Origin: RUG14300 sp964391805
Lineage (GTDB): Bacteria; Bacillota; Clostridia; Christensenellales; CAG-1252
Direction: 5' to 3'
Assembly (NCBI GenBank): GCA_964391805.1
Contig: CAYMNK010000005.1
Coordinates: forward strand, 62,001-126,000
Length of the DNA: 64,000 nucleotides
The position numbers and the translations under genes were made by a program. This document shows, piece after piece, positions 21,001 to 24,131 of this stretch. Positions within the stretch are counted from its first letter, which is position 1, and each line of letters starts with the position of its first letter. Below the pieces are notes generated by a model. It had not been told where the DNA came from, searched no databases, and saw only the letters and a list, made by a program, of their open reading frames with translations.

Positions 21001-22526
21001 CGAATGGCTTGTTCGCGGTTTTCTCCACCGTATAAACGAATAAGTGCCGATTCGACCTCGCTTGCAGATGCGGACGACGAAAGCATCGCCGTCAAAGATT
21101 CGCCGAGTAATGGTACTAATAATTCATTCAAATCAAAGTTATACTTAAAACTCGGTAAGCCTAATGCCGATAAATCAATCAGCATTTCTTCGTTTCTTCC
21201 GTCGTAGGTCAACTTAATCCAAGCATCTGCGCCCGCACCGCCTAATACCATAACAACTTTGTTGTTAGAATTATCGGCAAGATCGAGAACCGCTTGAGCT
21301 CTAAGGTCTATACCGACTTCGCCTACGCCCAATTCAATCGCAGTGTTACCGAGATTACCTATACTGTCAACTTTAAGAAGTGATGCTATCAACGTACCCG
21401 CCAAGTCACCTACGGTAACGCTTTTGGCACTTCCGTTGGATATTTTAATCGTAGTATCTATATCGAGATTGGTAATAGAAAATTCTCTATAACTCGAAAA
21501 ATCAGGAAGGTTGAAATCGATACCTTGTAAATCGCTACCGATATATTTGGCACCTATGCCGAGTCCAAAGGCAAAAATATCCTCGCCGTACGAAATGTCG
21601 GTATCGACAGACTGAAATAATCCGTCTTTGGTTTTAATATCAAAGCCAAAGCCTATAGTTTCAAAGGAGTAAGAACAAATATCGGAGAAGGTCATTCCGC
21701 ACAATTCTAATAATACACTGTCGATATCGCCAACAACGCTCGTAACGATACTCCACAAGCCCTTGATTTTAGATAACAATCCGCTGATAAACGTATTGAT
21801 GTCGAAGTCGACGGAGAATGTCTTATATTCGACAGATACACCATTTTCGTTGGTAATATCGGTCACTATACGTGCATCACTGATAAGGTCCTTAAGAAGT
21901 TCGATGACGATAGCACCGACATCGATTTGAATTCCGATATCGACTTTGAGATCTTCGAGTTTGTCGCCCAAGTCACCGATAGAGCCTAACGAATCTTTTA
22001 GCGAATCTACAGCGGACATCAACTGAGCAAGACTTAACTCGCTGATATAGAAGGTTGCGCCTTTACCGTCGGCAATGTTGAAATAGAAAACCGAGTTTTC
22101 ATAATAAGCGCCGAAAAGCAAGGATTCGTCTTTTCTCCTAAACTCAAATGACAGAGTGGAGGCGGAATTTTTCGCCTCTTCAGTTTCACCTTTCAAATAA
22201 TAACGAAGTTTGAGTTCGAAATGATAATCTAACGACTTATCTCCGTTAGTAATATTCAATTCGTTACTTCTAAGGTCTACAACGAGATAATCCTCGTCGG
22301 AACTGTACCCCGAGTCAACAAGAAAATCTACCGCATCACCTAAAACTTTGAAGAAATTGGTAGTATCAAGAACGTCGACCTTACTTTCCGTCTTGTCTGT
22401 AATTTCGCCCGGTGAGGGAGGAACTATAGTTCCCGACTCCTGACAGGCGGTTAGAGTTAAGCATGCGACAATAACAAATACTATTGCCACAAGCATAACT
22501 GTAAACAAAAAGCGTTGTTTTTTCAT
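1..22526 (-). CDS. Giant repeat lipoprotein, 3' part beyond window (at least 7,508 codons)
   Basis: I do not recognise this as a named family. The frame opens at 22526 behind a GGAGG site eight bases upstream and I found no stop down to base 1. I read long stretches residue by residue (about 1-8.6, 10.1-11.4, 11.8-13.4, 14.2-14.9, 17.6-18.5 and 20.7-22.5 kb) and sampled the rest. The N-terminus has KK-R, a hydrophobic core and a lipobox L-T-A-C with Cys28 (an alternative V-A-C at Cys22), so it should be lipid-anchored outside the membrane. The body is built of amphipathic strands rich in D, N, I, L and S. A motif like [LV]SLYYDG-x(4-8)-YIDLSxLGI recurs about twenty times, every 0.75-1.1 kb over much of the gene. 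Five cysteine-rich modules and several Ig-like segments interrupt the series. No catalytic motif was seen. Adhesin, surface scaffold, lipid-carrier groove or spore-surface component are all possible; none is shown. Confidence 0.93.
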   Translation of the reverse strand, partial: MKKQRFLFTVMLVAIVFVIVACLTLTACQESGTIVPPSPGEITDKTESKVDVLDTTNFFKVLGDAVDFLVDSGYSSDEDYLVVDLRSNELNITNGDKSLDYHFELKLRYYLKGETEEAKNSASTLSFEFRRKDESLLFGAYYENSVFYFNIADGKGATFYISELSLAQLMSAVDSLKDSLGSIGDLGDKLEDLKVDIGIQIDVGAIVIELLKDLISDARIVTDITNENGVSVEYKTFSVDFDINTFISGLLSKIKGLWSIVTSVVGDIDSVLLELCGMTFSDICSYSFETIGFGFDIKTKDGLFQSVDTDISYGEDIFAFGLGIGAKYIGSDLQGIDFNLPDFSSYREFSITNLDIDTTIKISNGSAKSVTVGDLAGTLIASLLKVDSIGNLGNTAIELGVGEVGIDLRAQAVLDLADNSNNKVVMVLGGAGADAWIKLTYDGRNEEMLIDLSALGLPSFKYNFDLNELLVPLLGESLTAMLSSSASASEVESALIRLYGGENREQAIRNYFMSNSFNLAFAGETDVLGLIKNNIIPLVVEVLRALELDGETQSLSLTLDRTSLINILETVAGFMGDDGAVVKAIADAMSDKAYSDDSIAFRSIDLELGLITEPDVFGISCDIDIYLAEDTVVSLELPLVGLGFEPKFIDVEITDDLIDLNEMNEMSLNLSIDIDFDSGDIDYSDGGVSIDINDAIGSLRDYLAELACVLKFENRIKGGITLLLTGNVGFEGFSLADLIKGEELSVSISELELALKIVAKNDGSELLSVYYDDYADNASAIFINLDNLGIEGLDAPKIKYDLDLVSMINKSLNKSASAMASDALLTFENTAEASDLDTAQILNLIGSIVNKVAINEQLAIYLSSDVLDAILSVVMGADIRDMIELDSESNLHISTENGLEIGLDLFLATTDSHQGNLKLGVNIYDINIDAKYTDFPKINYAEYKDITAIEDISLSTELYVRYDLKSNTYDVSDFLTIADHFDLGEYATLLNDLFLNISIDGLNGSNVKGDILIKLSANISLSNGTDFAKIMSGMDAKIELINEGETLLTLYFDGIYLYVDATHGKVNGSEVSGYDIDSFKIKVGSLVCGCDCDACISRGACLVGDAVGCPDTCECSCNGTTSLATENGDVSVTDLILQNLGILNSVSVGNKGLAITLASNTLKRILNIVGVAVLDIDDFYTGVALDGIIPSIDLSIKDGLGLGLTLFIKDNNSDPDTTEGLSYVTLGLQNIALAFIKNEALIPEDVLSYDILDFDNLQEMSFALSGTIGLDIDKFASGTQGSTIENLIKDVLPELTFGMAVTEGDLHIALAYDIFANLDLSYLDFSDSDKTMELLKDMQLLLKVYTLDENSVRGDVALSVFYNGISDTVYATAPLFGIGEVKYRGLDIYSLIADSMTREASTSSASESTPYDKLVALKFNQDGIAVTLTGAMLMSILEQFGVDLSGIDIDKYFDAVSLGITTEGGIALDLGIAGASVKLSIGGLLAKTAYSDIEKIAFAEVSESEYVAISDETGALSMKEIYFALSIGFDINGTVDSSDGNGVNLSPVVSQILENVEVEDTIKTLFSQLAIYFDYDIDTRFVLNIELFANIYDLSEIALDITLSDGNGIVLDVFYDSNTDRIYVSLPSMAVKDFYVEIPYIREQIQGNIGDSIIKALSFLSGAKVSEASDSNDVYDIINGIIDSVEINGADGYLKVISTSNLLGVLTSLLSIEVLQNVVLPDVNANVSLGISAESGINVGIGVGILDGNDKVFALDLGLNGLAVAFSRPEKFVADESKYISWDTLNVGINSNVELSLVLDKEYADIVNKVISDNIPGSSLNIEVNSSTGKVHLDIGIELALNIRFNSLEDIGIELWLSLYASTNGVMDYAENNRLLSLYYDSLDRYSVENKPIEAIYLELGSGSGNAIRVDDLGIADYISDLIGDMLKPSTVMASEPMDNIIQAEIDNGILIEVTGGAIGVILDALEVGGVWSDINALFEGASVYINADRTGVAIALGGESVLSVELNDYGIFFPNDGETLESRPEYGSKIADLKNSAILLKDLEQTYFAFSMTVKAGKGDTFVDGELTAKEIASYNDLLRVLLTSDSNGEIYYGVDAEIAIAGLDLSELKLAMIGDSELLAQAVQKIINGMTLEVMLVVRDKNNTANYADGEPVIGIYYESNINDVIYVNIPSINLKIAVRDAFDLSELLMSIIKSNDSKSAVQEATDYISIIKLFDTLKLSPEGAVLSLSSQILSRVCVMAGIELTLPEIVSMVSIGVLNDLSMETAYGSTTVGTDIENGLGVHIELADNADFFLDVALGDLSLQFRQDLEVIYPSQGSGDYDKLTFFGQLGEYVSADAMHGHASFDAIIDFSIGATNDPNDTNAFDFSAILQEFVDTTFSIDIADMLKGKYVLSVDAAFNLAEGAETLYGLTFFIELFDYDNGETVLSLYYTRSGNSGILGIELTFLGLEPFMVDVDLGTLIGGVFDINNLSFAEDGDTYGKDDSMLGLLDTLKGSISVLLLDDDFKISVTGEILQAVLSFFGYDKYLPALIKGVTLKNNDYTDKLADGDYLATVDGIRYGNDFSVSSGVNSKKYTLSLKSEKIAKIELDGKELSDIEDYFHIDGQKLSVNKASASVKALSVGVHRFVVYYQDGGSTESAFEIVNTSFSFEKQNDYVEYVLNIGYKSIDRIAIYRSSALIAELTTTRAINEYFVIDRNRNTIAFNVSSNVVKALSVGAYNINVLYSDGNETSFVMTKSVTKVSIDAIELDGLDITSITLSGASNKVLVEDNTSTEWYGNYFAFNTEGGKLSLGYVDDRIEASVKVNDTTDLTISIGNLKLDASKYEVTSPKTYKENVEFLTVKTAIEFNAQAKEDVFIAITDLIGETLDKYIPSGTLPFDISELPIGLWLEDDVDAHYLLDLQINLRFDQYSNTPIDLGGSEIVIQIYKLSTISANEVMVEDLKLALSYIGSEGENGALYINIPYFDLLLKIDEAPWRTVINDAIGGSMTLSPETSRASEEDITFENILSLFTGLRITEDNVQIDFAEDLLSLICKLVGLDIDFSKLNCDRSYIKINNFIHGIEDTTVFKKESENDTVRSNLLEARLELLMNDGNKNALAKIIEGANALEVDESCSILKNEIIDKLIAFDPDRNSNDEFKVIASIVKSDEFICIDNAQKAQVIAMLDAFEVKDEYLDLIVYEPEVSFDQDLIYETPLGQYTTITEAKALYMSLSGSIGLSSDGSKINIGNLLQSNGGNSSFDNILNEIQGADTEIVFGEGEQKLDFNFEVNVGMGSDKLSQLVDGGSIQEVIFALVDDLYIYFELKQTTSSGSVAVAELYYQNSYIYLDLSNLGLPQVAMKLEVEELLKLIFGSSEVSLASESGLDYSSAFEILVHSKELVLRGSVAFIDLLLEKLGYSLLDADVELDMSFTLDNESDELIDIGITAIDNSSNKTVLSVELGKPIIKLGGFVSKLVTDATSYAFIEDIEYLSASLSLEIGYHLNSTSTDGVSDYVLTDIFSEVLGLSEVPFEVESSLTNRIILDLNLNLNIVDVNATELYLHMYSLDDDYLTVYYDGNGYLYLSAPVLDSSLNIRVDFEIKNIFDSLGITEVIEGIDIAELIYGLFKKDTNTLSSAGEIDDLTTSQIILLMISKLGIDSDGALSVFFNKHILSALGLEILNSEALIEELKEVSVSVDLFKRNISANVTLNSKTDGAEDPYLDLVMRDYNIRGTRQDISFDGSKYTTSDDYKHLYISSTGALDYSIPDGTYDFGGVIQSLIKNVSIPFELEGMQGTLYYTLDAKIGIVDYLDSELALEVYYKDAVYDIGSLLLSVYFDMDKGEAYIDLPWFEVPKIALTGIDASSLVQSLFGGLSLASDEPEWYGIVRLISNLVDRIVISDGEHTLPEGLNIVLNDELLGNLLDYFISKYKIELPFSLVDSDKALSYVGVSITNKQIVADIELENTLDGAVNKYGYLRIKAGIDAIKPSDKSIRPTRTQDVTSYVTLLDFQAPEMLVLETLYFEGSIDIDIDMLKSNINLEKVVQYLLNDKLTLNIVENIDMVISIDINANINLKNIGYSEILLSVLVKERIGEYNDGTPKYNEALLARAYLVGMDNSLYLDAPMIGLYDIKLDVDLSSLIDSISTVENYLESVSVSDGLDCGCKDSACIANGSCYDREGKKLCADGCECLDCKLPCGCTDSYCLEYAHISGDYENACGVMGIYCHDGEDCSCSCHNPLECGCINPGCVEAGSCIIGWKYVYQNKRNSDGTYVIIDGIIQQELTKVPVTRCGDDEDNCINNQNPCLCHKSVLECGCINPEHIDDYNCPLDKDECIFIKCTVHDTAEECFAHSDECIFAYTTDTHCDLSCREHWTGLITDMFDVFRLSKTQLQLVTTTHVLSSLFELLTNEKLNYEDSPAAGLTFTVNYLDRDYRTDVQRKALVDLLRAVSVLEGEELDAIIDELEAFDIDLGKSSELDTLITRFKALTVTDGAEANYDIALTNFEAFRDKGGYYEEAFFENLDASLEMWFYGGWSAETGDYIGDKSTVSLKVGSFKLDTGKFDIPFYRIDESTRRETTELKNISDYQLFSEVSKISFSVAIELIGELGESKDGEGLTVDFSSIIDEIIPGFDSIFKILTEPYGGKMAFTLVIDGSLDLNNFNASQILLSIYEGSKDALNNRIAMIFYDGLDSEGCSIFLDIPAFNISKVKYVGIDLSSLFFKEKLDCGCENVLCNANGSCYSDNGSRICGDGCCDCKPFDCGCECDECVSSGVCDGKCLSSCECNHHSVSSAGEHELVCGCNNDECVSRGSCVIGCTDCGYIKAPSSDNNCHRPLWNKDNALKCGCYDPICTSRGCCYDLCAYCTDSSCVSKYNATNKFASDTTYTVLEVLRAIVSIDISQERGIQLAISPSITAELLNYFGVDIDLDALENAGALKAGFIISTRSGLGINIEGTTDNDEFLTDPGLTITLSDIGLKLNTKDVREYLDKDVKETLSSYKSLTIDDNIVLSASATITNNSYEGYWNVSTLFTNLFGTTADLGIDFDDSEYIVQMNFLANISIDSIFGNGLDNIDINRILSENEILLEFVNVTDSSRSQLLISLYLSDGWAYIDFGILRDTPSIKLDIVDLLGEKRVSSASDSESQIKYDPKTNNPELADKGRMYFYTEEKDNEAFHVALKGKSIESIVIENLNINKSGTVRERIVLDTPEKISSYFDIVNNGSDLTSIILLNNANAVALNESAQGCYYNIIVTTEGGSVTIPAKVGSRKLLGFDNGEKIASTVLSFISFIGASEDTLSLNIGGDILMIVEELLGIDYALPEIEGVRMDMSLINSLTAINESEYNSGTTYGVDKFGKSNVCSDLVFDIKVSGVVNKAVFTSRDGKAVTIGLDELSKHVLVRSNSVVLIYKTVSELPNGLWKFELFDGAESVLATGYFNVSAYISPALSLAIENFSLDLAFDNYSVVLLKNDFIDSEHRFSLLKYSLSTYYVNDDSFRPSKTYDSNYNIDSDAYIDVVNGLDELYLSADIDINIDVSNNNISNLDDKYNTNGSVMNLGEDLSGLLGAVLLNLGMSSSEINGDYKLILRVHLDSLDFTTFSYRNIKVYLKLQKKCYGFTVEGVSTGIDGDYVDMLMAYFNGDELFINANPALVKFATCTQVSISIDEVSNYWNDNVSGAGDNMPSTVYDNYALAGEDFSVAGVLSLFKDITIGRGTIGIEVADNFVNTLLKMFTDFDYDISLGNLGLTLDYINGAINIDLEKETVFAPSLAYDANGTPIYNNAVDYASIRIDKDAKTVSLTANALKNLSIGNWTIYVNYLDGSVDVFNAVIAKNRTVTYIYNSSKVTESELYEQLTVSNISSITMDIDKVTLCDSSNEKSYFAFEVDSLGAKVSKKVLFSLSKQKFLVKFGEDSAYLDLTNYEPILIYKGITESIRYIGDYFYITPSGVSVGELTDIEIISDSKAIKIAMNEEGYNKQAFGISLSICNICLDFKLPEQFGNSGLYDASEEYRYISESVFTMIKGLPLDEYLRWSDLEYMLGASMDITLDYDTANIDPFSYFEHIEGDSVDLSGLAEAIKSAILLTTKVDTQITIDFYLKLNISSPYMSEGKIEISLGGYYREVGSTLVPIDQPVVIYFDGAGQKDLSKLYIDMSILGIDPFYVEADIVSLVKNYISNNINGGSFDSSDNDNRVNIDKDKLDCGCRCETCLTNGKCTSYGEHTCLEDCACTCCKLSCGCTDTNCIANGSCYDKTGLRICDGTDCGCSCAKLSCGCNDEECVKAGTCLTLSDDGEYRVIVRCREKGDCTCSCCMLSCGCRDEKCLENGSCIDKNGVLLCSETCGCSDKTIVPDAKEESTLDKVLGMTKYLGNLVSGVSVGNQGLLIAFNKNVMNNLFAMLAINTVFSDDVDIYIEARGYDDFENSYLKLVIDDCKEENRYTTEVKFYNLELKGYDSAYSRDYLYNSDKLSDKWTIYRDSVFRGLTLKMDNGSGFIEMTDDNVAYIGEHTLIGVFGNNSDEPIVTLNANTYFAPDIRPNNNQEHENWIDVTALQIKFETTIYLQANGGVNDEDVEIDFTNLLANSLYLNSGINSELSDLFNVIFDTKASDTDFYDIRLRIDLGMALDISDSHNTEVKLEISKEYQEGGKIYDYLLLGLYYINQTETVYLTLPMMDIEGLCVKNVDLSGILSGLTGIEWGDKLATASDVDKPDFYGLIVDSFGLDLSSVQNVIDMLANSATVSETAQLAISLGNGRIGLAVNMALIKLIINAADLDSTVGTILNSITDLATFDRVEVYADFGDKVLREGENLLNKLSIGVGMYLDKNDSGLFGENMGTNNFDWLGVELAVTNLNVKIGDGKTVVDGKLINEIEKTSLNSIYDALSKPISTFLEFPHATISGVEYGNGRFDNLSAFDNLNGYVDLLNMEEFHIDLGGEIVLDLAKDAYGYTNPLVDMLTDLLESSGLFADGAVTLIKNASSTITLGFVIVADIDFSDWKQTEIKVEVTYSRDGSEAKQLLGLYYWGANSNSKDDTTNTSGSFYIDLSGLGLFKTKIEGISLTMLLKEMLGVDVTGGTLDIGGDLLYSLLGTRDVTVFINKLIEEMNEPKETSEAGDDSKRLSCGCTNSTCLANGTCRNANGELTDVEHNCAEVINNAKLTVTLASYLKDSAKGSALSVDFNGNMLNKMFKVFGVDFTLPEETVIGVDLRMANGFDLLKVELTSYDVDEKGNKLMNGGEAVGSTVSLELNKFKLGYDAQNGLLEGIVYDSSNKEYSDYSGINIGGLIGFENNYDGILIADIIANILDALNSDIDLTIRSNSDYVDASGVSIVSGQDRDTLFKITRIGASDSDNATYIHGLKLDATDMLPDLVNDILRGIYWYQDELILDINFTIPLINYNIERAINIPISIHDLINKSGITGSHDPRTNVSDNKVSKASDSSDGMIKGLSITFGDGDVGALGRPSDAITGAGISNVRIDFNGAYMAKLFEDLPALIVDGLGSLVGITDYDTDNLKQNETLYAIYDMFINYLYDSIN
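1153..1245 (-). repeat. Cysteine-rich module 1 of the giant lipoprotein
   Basis: A single copy of the module L-x-C-G-C-x4-C-x3-G-x-C (reads LSCGCTNSTCLANGTC) followed by one more Cys. It lies just after a copy of the beta-rich unit. It is the most C-terminal of five cysteine-rich stretches in the visible part. Confidence 0.85.
3567..3992 (-). repeat. Cysteine-rich module 2 of the giant lipoprotein (tandem copies)
   Basis: About 142 residues containing about 34 cysteines. The core L-[SD]-C-G-C-x4-C-x3-G-x-C is repeated four times, with variants such as LSCGCTDTNCIANGSC, LSCGCNDEECVKAGTC and LSCGCRDEKCLENGSC, plus a divergent LDCGC-R-C-E-T-C copy. Copies are joined by CxCxC linkers. Spacing suggests disulfide-bonded or metal-binding knots. 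I know no family name for it. Confidence 0.88.
5080..5260 (-). other. Ig-like (X2-like) segment in the giant lipoprotein
   Basis: The translated text has the pattern A-L-K-N-L-S-I-G-N-W-T-I-Y-V-N-Y-x-D-G, resembling the [LA]xxGxYxxxVxYxDG end of X2/Ig-like cell-surface modules. The pattern is short, so the family call is tentative. Confidence 0.45.
7969..8406 (-). repeat. Cysteine-rich module 3 of the giant lipoprotein (tandem copies)
   Basis: About 145 residues with tandem copies of the cysteine core: LDCGCENVLCNANGSC, FDCGCECDECVSSGVC, LVCGCNNDECVSRGSC and LKCGCYDPICTSRGCC. Between copies there are short cysteine-rich linkers, one of them containing H-H. It sits directly after a beta-rich unit that ends near 8.45 kb. 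Confidence 0.88.
9471..10105 (-). repeat. Cysteine-rich module 4 of the giant lipoprotein (longest)
   Basis: About 210 residues. It opens with LDCGCKDSACIANGSC, then LPCGCTDSYC, LECGCINPGCVEAGSC and LECGCINPEH copies. Longer spacers between copies contain D-E-C-I-F-I type text and several histidines. It is the longest and most degenerate of the five modules. Confidence 0.85.
14300..14880 (-). other. Run of Ig-like (X2-like) segments in the giant lipoprotein
   Basis: Consecutive segments each carry K-A-L-S-V-G-x-[YH]-x(4)-V-x-Y-x-D-G, for example ALSVGAYNINVLYSDG and ALSVGVHRFVVYYQDG. This resembles the end of X2/Ig-like modules of exported Firmicutes proteins. They occupy a place where the spacing of the beta-rich units is about double, as if they were inserted there. 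Confidence 0.55.
19173..19268 (-). repeat. Cysteine-rich module 5 of the giant lipoprotein
   Basis: A short module reading LVCGCDCDACISRGAC followed by a C-P-D-T-C-E-C-S-C-N tail. It is the most N-terminal of the five cysteine-rich stretches and lies right after a beta-rich unit, as the others do. Confidence 0.85.
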
Positions 22527-22583
22527 AAAATGACCTCCATCCGACATAAGCCCGATGAGGCCATGACGGATAATAATATATTT

Positions 22584-22612
22584 ATTTTAAATATATAGGC
22601 AAGAAAAGTCAA
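22584..22612 (-). promoter_or_regulatory. Sigma-A-type promoter of the giant lipoprotein gene
   Basis: On the minus strand TTGACT (22607-22612) and TAAAAT (22584-22589) are separated by exactly 17 bases, giving a predicted start near 22577 and a leader of about 50 bases before the GGAGG site. Pure sequence match; the rest of the 315-base gap to spoIIID is AT-rich with no other clear signal. Confidence 0.65.
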
Positions 22613-22810
22613 TAAAGGTATTGTCTTTTAGCAGATAATTATACTATAAACAATATTTGCTAATATAAATTATTAAAAAATTAATAAAAAATAAATAAAA
22701 AGTGAGAAAATGCTATATTTGATTCGAGTAGATGTAAAAAACAAATCAATATTATCAAGATAACAGGGAAATTGAAGAAAAGAATCACTATAATTAGACC
22801 GAATTCGGCA

Positions 22811-22834
22811 TAATATTTCACTAAAACGCATACC
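22811..22834 (+). promoter_or_regulatory. Possible sigma-E-like promoter of spoIIID
   Basis: TAATATT (22811-22817) fits the sigma-E -35 pattern KMATATT and GCATACCTT (from 22828) resembles the -10 GCATACAxT. The 11-base gap is shorter than usual and the site would start transcription almost at the ATG, so this is weak. spoIIID is a sigma-E gene in Bacillus. Confidence 0.25.
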
Positions 22835-22841
22835 TTTCATT

Positions 22842-23111
22842 ATGAATTATTCAATTAATGAAAGAACTCTTCTAATAGCGGATTATGTGATTAAACACCA
22901 TTCAACGGTGCGAGATGCCGCTCTTGTTTTCGGTATAGCAAAATCAACCATTCACAAGGATTTAACAAAAAGATTGCCACGATTAAGTCCGACAAAATAT
23001 AGTGAAATACGCAACATTCTCGATGAAAATTTTAAAGAAAGACACATAAGAGGGGGAGAAAGTACAAGAAAGATGTATTTAAGAAAAAGAGAGGAAATAA
23101 GAAAAAAGTGA
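22842..23111 (+). CDS. spoIIID: Stage III sporulation protein D, mother-cell transcription factor
   Basis: An 89-residue protein that lines up end to end with Bacillus SpoIIID: MNYSINERT at the start (compare M-H-D-Y-I-K-E-R-T), a helix-turn-helix around residues 20-45 with GIAKSTIHKDLTKRLP, and RHIRGGEST (compare RHLRGGEAT) near residue 65, followed by a basic tail. SpoIIID binds DNA in the mother cell during sporulation and switches many sigma-E genes on or off. It is the clearest sign that the host lineage forms endospores. No Shine-Dalgarno sequence precedes the ATG (cttcctttcatt-like context), unlike most genes here, so translation may be weak or leaderless. It is divergent from the giant lipoprotein gene and stands alone. 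Confidence 0.95.
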   Translation: MNYSINERTLLIADYVIKHHSTVRDAALVFGIAKSTIHKDLTKRLPRLSPTKYSEIRNILDENFKERHIRGGESTRKMYLRKREEIRKK

Positions 23112-23118
23112 TGTTTTA

Positions 23119-23350
23119 GTCCGCAAGATACCAAATTGTTAAGCAATTTGATTCTCACTTCGTTCGAATTTCGACTACGCTTACGCTACGCTCAGTATGA
23201 GGGGACGGGAAGTGCTCGTATGACATATATATTTATCCACAATATTACGTAGCAATGCATCATTTGCCGTAAGGCAAACATCATTCATCATTATACGGAG
23301 CATAACATCATTCATAATGACGTGACGGAAGCGTATAACGGCGGACGGAA
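23119..23350 (+). repeat. Mosaic intergenic repeat with GTCCGC / GCGGAC ends
   Basis: Starts GTCCGCAAGATACC, then a hairpin CAAATTG-5-CAATTTG (23132-23150), then a tail ending CTCAGTATGA at 23200. A second unit continues to GCGGACGG near 23347. The first 82 bases recur, inverted, at 41987-42076. A perfect TTATCCACA lies at 23232-23240, but within repeat text. It fills the gap between spoIIID and ttcA. Confidence 0.75.
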
Positions 23351-23375
23351 TTAACAATTGGTACCCATATGTGAG

Positions 23376-24110
23376 TTATTCTTCGGGCTTGGTCGGCCAA
23401 AGATTGTTGCGTTCGGGATGAAAAAGTGCAGACAACATATGCTCTTTGATATCCGGAATACGCTGAATTAATTCCTTTACAAATTCCTTAGCGTGCTCTC
23501 TTTCGGTATGTTTATCCGCAGGACACGGATTGATAACAACAGGCAAATCGAGCCTTTTAGCAGATGAAATTATATATTTTTCTTCCAAATATACCAATGG
23601 TCTTATTACCGTAATCCCCGTTCTATCCAAGTAACTTGTAGGCGAAAAAGTGGAAAAGCGACTTTCATACGCTAACGATAACAACATCGTTTCCAATACA
23701 TCATCGGCATGATGACCTAATGCTACTTTATTACATCCCAATTCTCGCGCTGCGTTACATAGGGCGCCTCTGCGCATTTTACTACACAAAGAACACGGAT
23801 TGCTCTCTTTACGAATATCGAATATTATTTCAGCAAGATCGGTTTCGATTACATGTAACTCCATACCTTCTTTGTCGAAAAATGCCCTTAGTTCGTTAAA
23901 TCTATTTTGATCGGTATCCTTAAACCCCATATCGACGTGTATGCCGATAACGGTAAATTTCTCGGGCGAAAACCTCGAATAATCGTGTAATGCCTTAGCA
24001 AGAACCAAACTATCCTTACCGCCCGATACGCCTACTGCGATTTTGTCACCGTCTTGAATCATCTTATAATCGTCGACGGCACGCCTTAATCCACTCAATA
24101 CTCTTTTCAT
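23376..24110 (-). CDS. ttcA: TtcA-family tRNA 2-thiolation enzyme
   Basis: A 244-residue PP-loop ATPase: VSGGKDSL near residues 28-35 binds ATP, and CSLCSKMRRG near residue 112 matches the C-S-L-C-S-R-L-R-R-G signature of TtcA, whose cysteines hold an iron-sulfur cluster. GHHADD follows at about residue 137 and NPCPAD near the end. The family converts cytidine 32 of some tRNAs to 2-thiocytidine, acting in the cytoplasm with ATP and a sulfur donor. Start at 24110 is supported by AAAGG eleven bases upstream. It begins 21 bases after the ABC transporter gene, same strand, so both are probably co-transcribed. Exact substrate in Firmicutes homologues is less certain than in E. coli. Confidence 0.85.
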   Translation of the reverse strand: MKRVLSGLRRAVDDYKMIQDGDKIAVGVSGGKDSLVLAKALHDYSRFSPEKFTVIGIHVDMGFKDTDQNRFNELRAFFDKEGMELHVIETDLAEIIFDIRKESNPCSLCSKMRRGALCNAARELGCNKVALGHHADDVLETMLLSLAYESRFSTFSPTSYLDRTGITVIRPLVYLEEKYIISSAKRLDLPVVINPCPADKHTEREHAKEFVKELIQRIPDIKEHMLSALFHPERNNLWPTKPEE

Positions 24111-24131
24111 TTAATTATTACCTTTGTACAA

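Noticed and set aside
94..21207. Many plus-strand open frames of 60-175 codons across the first 21 kb, such as 1936-2463 or 13000-13362
   Set aside because: They all lie opposite the giant minus-strand frame, most in one fixed phase, have low-complexity hydrophobic or Ser/Leu text and no ribosome sites. They are reflections of the giant gene.
23232..23240. Perfect DnaA box TTATCCACA, possible replication origin
   Set aside because: It is a single copy inside an intergenic repeat; a sister repeat at about 60070 has a changed version. No cluster of boxes or dnaA gene is near.
23119..23350. Repeat with inverted ends as an insertion sequence or CRISPR array
   Set aside because: No transposase frame, no target duplication recognised, and units are not regularly spaced with unique spacers.
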